Source: Caryophanales bacterium UBA7581
GTDB taxonomy: Bacteria > Bacillota_I > Bacilli_A > RFN20 > CAG-826
Length of the DNA: 64,000 nt
Assembly (NCBI GenBank): GCA_002477825.1
Contig: DLKT01000003.1
Location: 6,599-70,598, forward strand
Direction of reading: 5' to 3'
Part shown: piece after piece, positions 62,970 to 64,000 of the stretch
Layout of the letters: each line of letters begins with the position of its first letter
Numbering within the stretch: the first letter of the stretch is position 1
The notes under the pieces: model-generated
Told to the model about the DNA's origin: nothing
The model's database searches: none
Seen by the model: the letters and a program-made list of their open reading frames with translations, nothing else
Translations under genes and position numbers: made by a program

Positions 62970-63911
62970 TTCAAAATTATCAATTACGTCGGTTACTGCA
63001 TCACCTTCGACAATACATTCTATAATAGCAGCAAGACATTTAGATAAATCTAAAATATGGTCTTTATCAAATTTGTAGGCTTTTTGAATAGAATTTGTGA
63101 CATAGAAATCATCAATTTCTGATTTGGATATATTCGTAGCTGCATTTTCGGATAAAACAGCGTGTGTGCAACATGCGCATACAGAGCGAGCACCATGTTT
63201 TTTAAGTAGTTTTGCCGCTTCACATAATGTATTTCCGGTATCGACTAGATCATCAATTAAAAGGCAGTCTTTATCCGTTACATCGCCAATAATGGTCATT
63301 GAGTGAACTTCATTTTCTTTGATTCTTCTTTTATCGATAATCGCAAGAGGACGATTTAAACGCTCAGCCATCTTTCGAGCGCGGACTGCACTTCCATGAT
63401 CGGGCGAAACAATGATAGTATTTGCAGTAATTTTATTCTTCTTGTATAAGAACTTTATAAATAAAGGCATACAAGATAAATTGTCTACTGGTATTGAATA
63501 AAACCCTTCAATTTGAGGGGCGTGCAAATCAAAAGTAATTACACGATTTGCACCAGCAACTTGTAAGATGTCGGCGATTAAACGAGCACTGATTGGTTGT
63601 CTTGGTTTAGCTTTTCTATCTTGTCTAGAATAAGCAAGATAAGGAACTAAAACATTAATTTCGCCAGCAGAAGCACGCTTCAAAGCATCAATTGCAATCA
63701 ATGTCTCAACGAGGCGGTCGTTAACAGGTTCTGCCATTGATTGGAAGATAAAACATTTGCTGTTTCTAACTGAAGTTTCATTTTCAAAATGAATTTCCCC
63801 ATCTTTAAACTTGCTCATTTTACATACCGCCAACTGCTGGGGAAAATAAGCAGCTAAATTTTTTGCTAAATCTTCTTCGGGATGGAGAAGGAATAAAATA
63901 ATTTTTTCCAT
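62964..63911 (-). CDS. prs: Ribose-phosphate pyrophosphokinase
   Basis: 315 aa, class I PRPP synthetase making phosphoribosyl pyrophosphate for nucleotides, His and Trp. The flexible-loop and ATP region LVPYLAYSRQDRKAKPRQPI lies near 90-108, VSPDHGSAVRARKMAERL near 170, and the PRPP-binding DDLVDTGNTLCEAA near 220. The sequence is somewhat divergent (KFKDGEIHFENE in place of RFSDGEIxVxIxE), but all catalytic motifs are present. The extended -10 promoter lies about 24 nt before the start. No terminator separates it from the convergent sigma gene. Confidence 0.94.
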   Translation of the reverse strand: MEKIILFLLHPEEDLAKNLAAYFPQQLAVCKMSKFKDGEIHFENETSVRNSKCFIFQSMAEPVNDRLVETLIAIDALKRASAGEINVLVPYLAYSRQDRKAKPRQPISARLIADILQVAGANRVITFDLHAPQIEGFYSIPVDNLSCMPLFIKFLYKKNKITANTIIVSPDHGSAVRARKMAERLNRPLAIIDKRRIKENEVHSMTIIGDVTDKDCLLIDDLVDTGNTLCEAAKLLKKHGARSVCACCTHAVLSENAATNISKSEIDDFYVTNSIQKAYKFDKDHILDLSKCLAAIIECIVEGDAVTDVIDNFEL

Positions 63912-63934
63912 AGATTACGACCACCTTTTTAGTT

Positions 63935-63943
63935 ATTATACCA
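63935..63943 (-). promoter_or_regulatory. Extended -10 promoter of prs
   Basis: TG-G-TATAAT on the minus strand (63943 to 63935), 24 nt before the start codon; GGTGG is the ribosome site. The -35 is not conserved. From 63944 to 64000 nothing else is seen. Confidence 0.6.
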
Positions 63944-64000
63944 TAAATGAATTTATTTACGAGGATTAAGGTAAATTACGATAGCATTAAGATTTTGGAG

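Overview
The window is chromosomal DNA of a low-GC, anaerobic, fermenting Bacillota. The closest fit is the Erysipelotrichia and related Bacilli-type gut lineages. The grounds are strong GGAGG ribosome binding sites, AT-rich codon use with TGA read as stop (so not Mycoplasma code), a zinc-ribbon S14, a trimeric NADH/ferredoxin-type [FeFe] hydrogenase, queH instead of queG, an S10-to-L17 cluster without rpmD (L30), and CcpA, HrcA and TPP-riboswitch control sites of Firmicutes type. The lineage is an inference from gene content; no 16S or tRNA gene is present. I saw no IS element, prophage, CRISPR array, rRNA or tRNA.

Layout. 1-4355: maltodextrin-type ABC importer (binding-protein tail, two permeases, an unusually long ATPase). 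4542-9566: PAP2-like membrane protein, a small unknown protein, Nudix hydrolase with MutY, YebC-type translation/regulatory protein, peptidase T. 9736-13158: lone AAA ATPase, GT-D glycosyltransferase, multispanning Wzy-like protein. 13217-16045: queuosine genes tgt, queA, queH. 16194-30847: promoter, leader and the long ribosomal-protein/secY/adk/map/infA/rpoA operon, closed by a strong terminator. 30858-36107: fructose-bisphosphate aldolase diverging from a second ABC importer (lipoprotein, fused double permease, ATPase) whose promoter carries a perfect cre box. 36094-41834: RDD protein and HAD phosphatase, then preT-preA (pyrimidine reduction, again with a perfect cre box in the promoter) and an orphan GltD/NfnB-like flavoprotein. 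41852-46889: surface-polysaccharide flippase and three glycosyltransferases. 46993-53683: ung, GerQ-like coat protein, TPP riboswitch with thiT, CIRCE-controlled htpG, a beta-propeller protein and a DUF3137-like protein. 53800-57969: hydrogenase hydC-hydB-hydA. 58034-64000: Mbeg1-like hydrolase, cysS, MgtC-like protein, rlmB, SigH-like sigma factor, prs.

How it fits together. The organism imports oligosaccharides and probably a second carbon compound under CcpA control, ferments them, and disposes of electrons as H2 through HydABC. PreTA and the NfnB-like protein add further iron-sulfur flavoprotein redox capacity. A GerQ-like coat protein and a SigH-like sigma factor in the usual sigH neighbourhood hint at sporulation or its remains. 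Points worth checking are the Ser in the hydrogenase L1 motif, the doubled C-terminal part of the MalK-like ATPase, two cre boxes placed identically between -35 and -10, HrcA control of htpG, and nested palindromes over the hydrogenase promoter.
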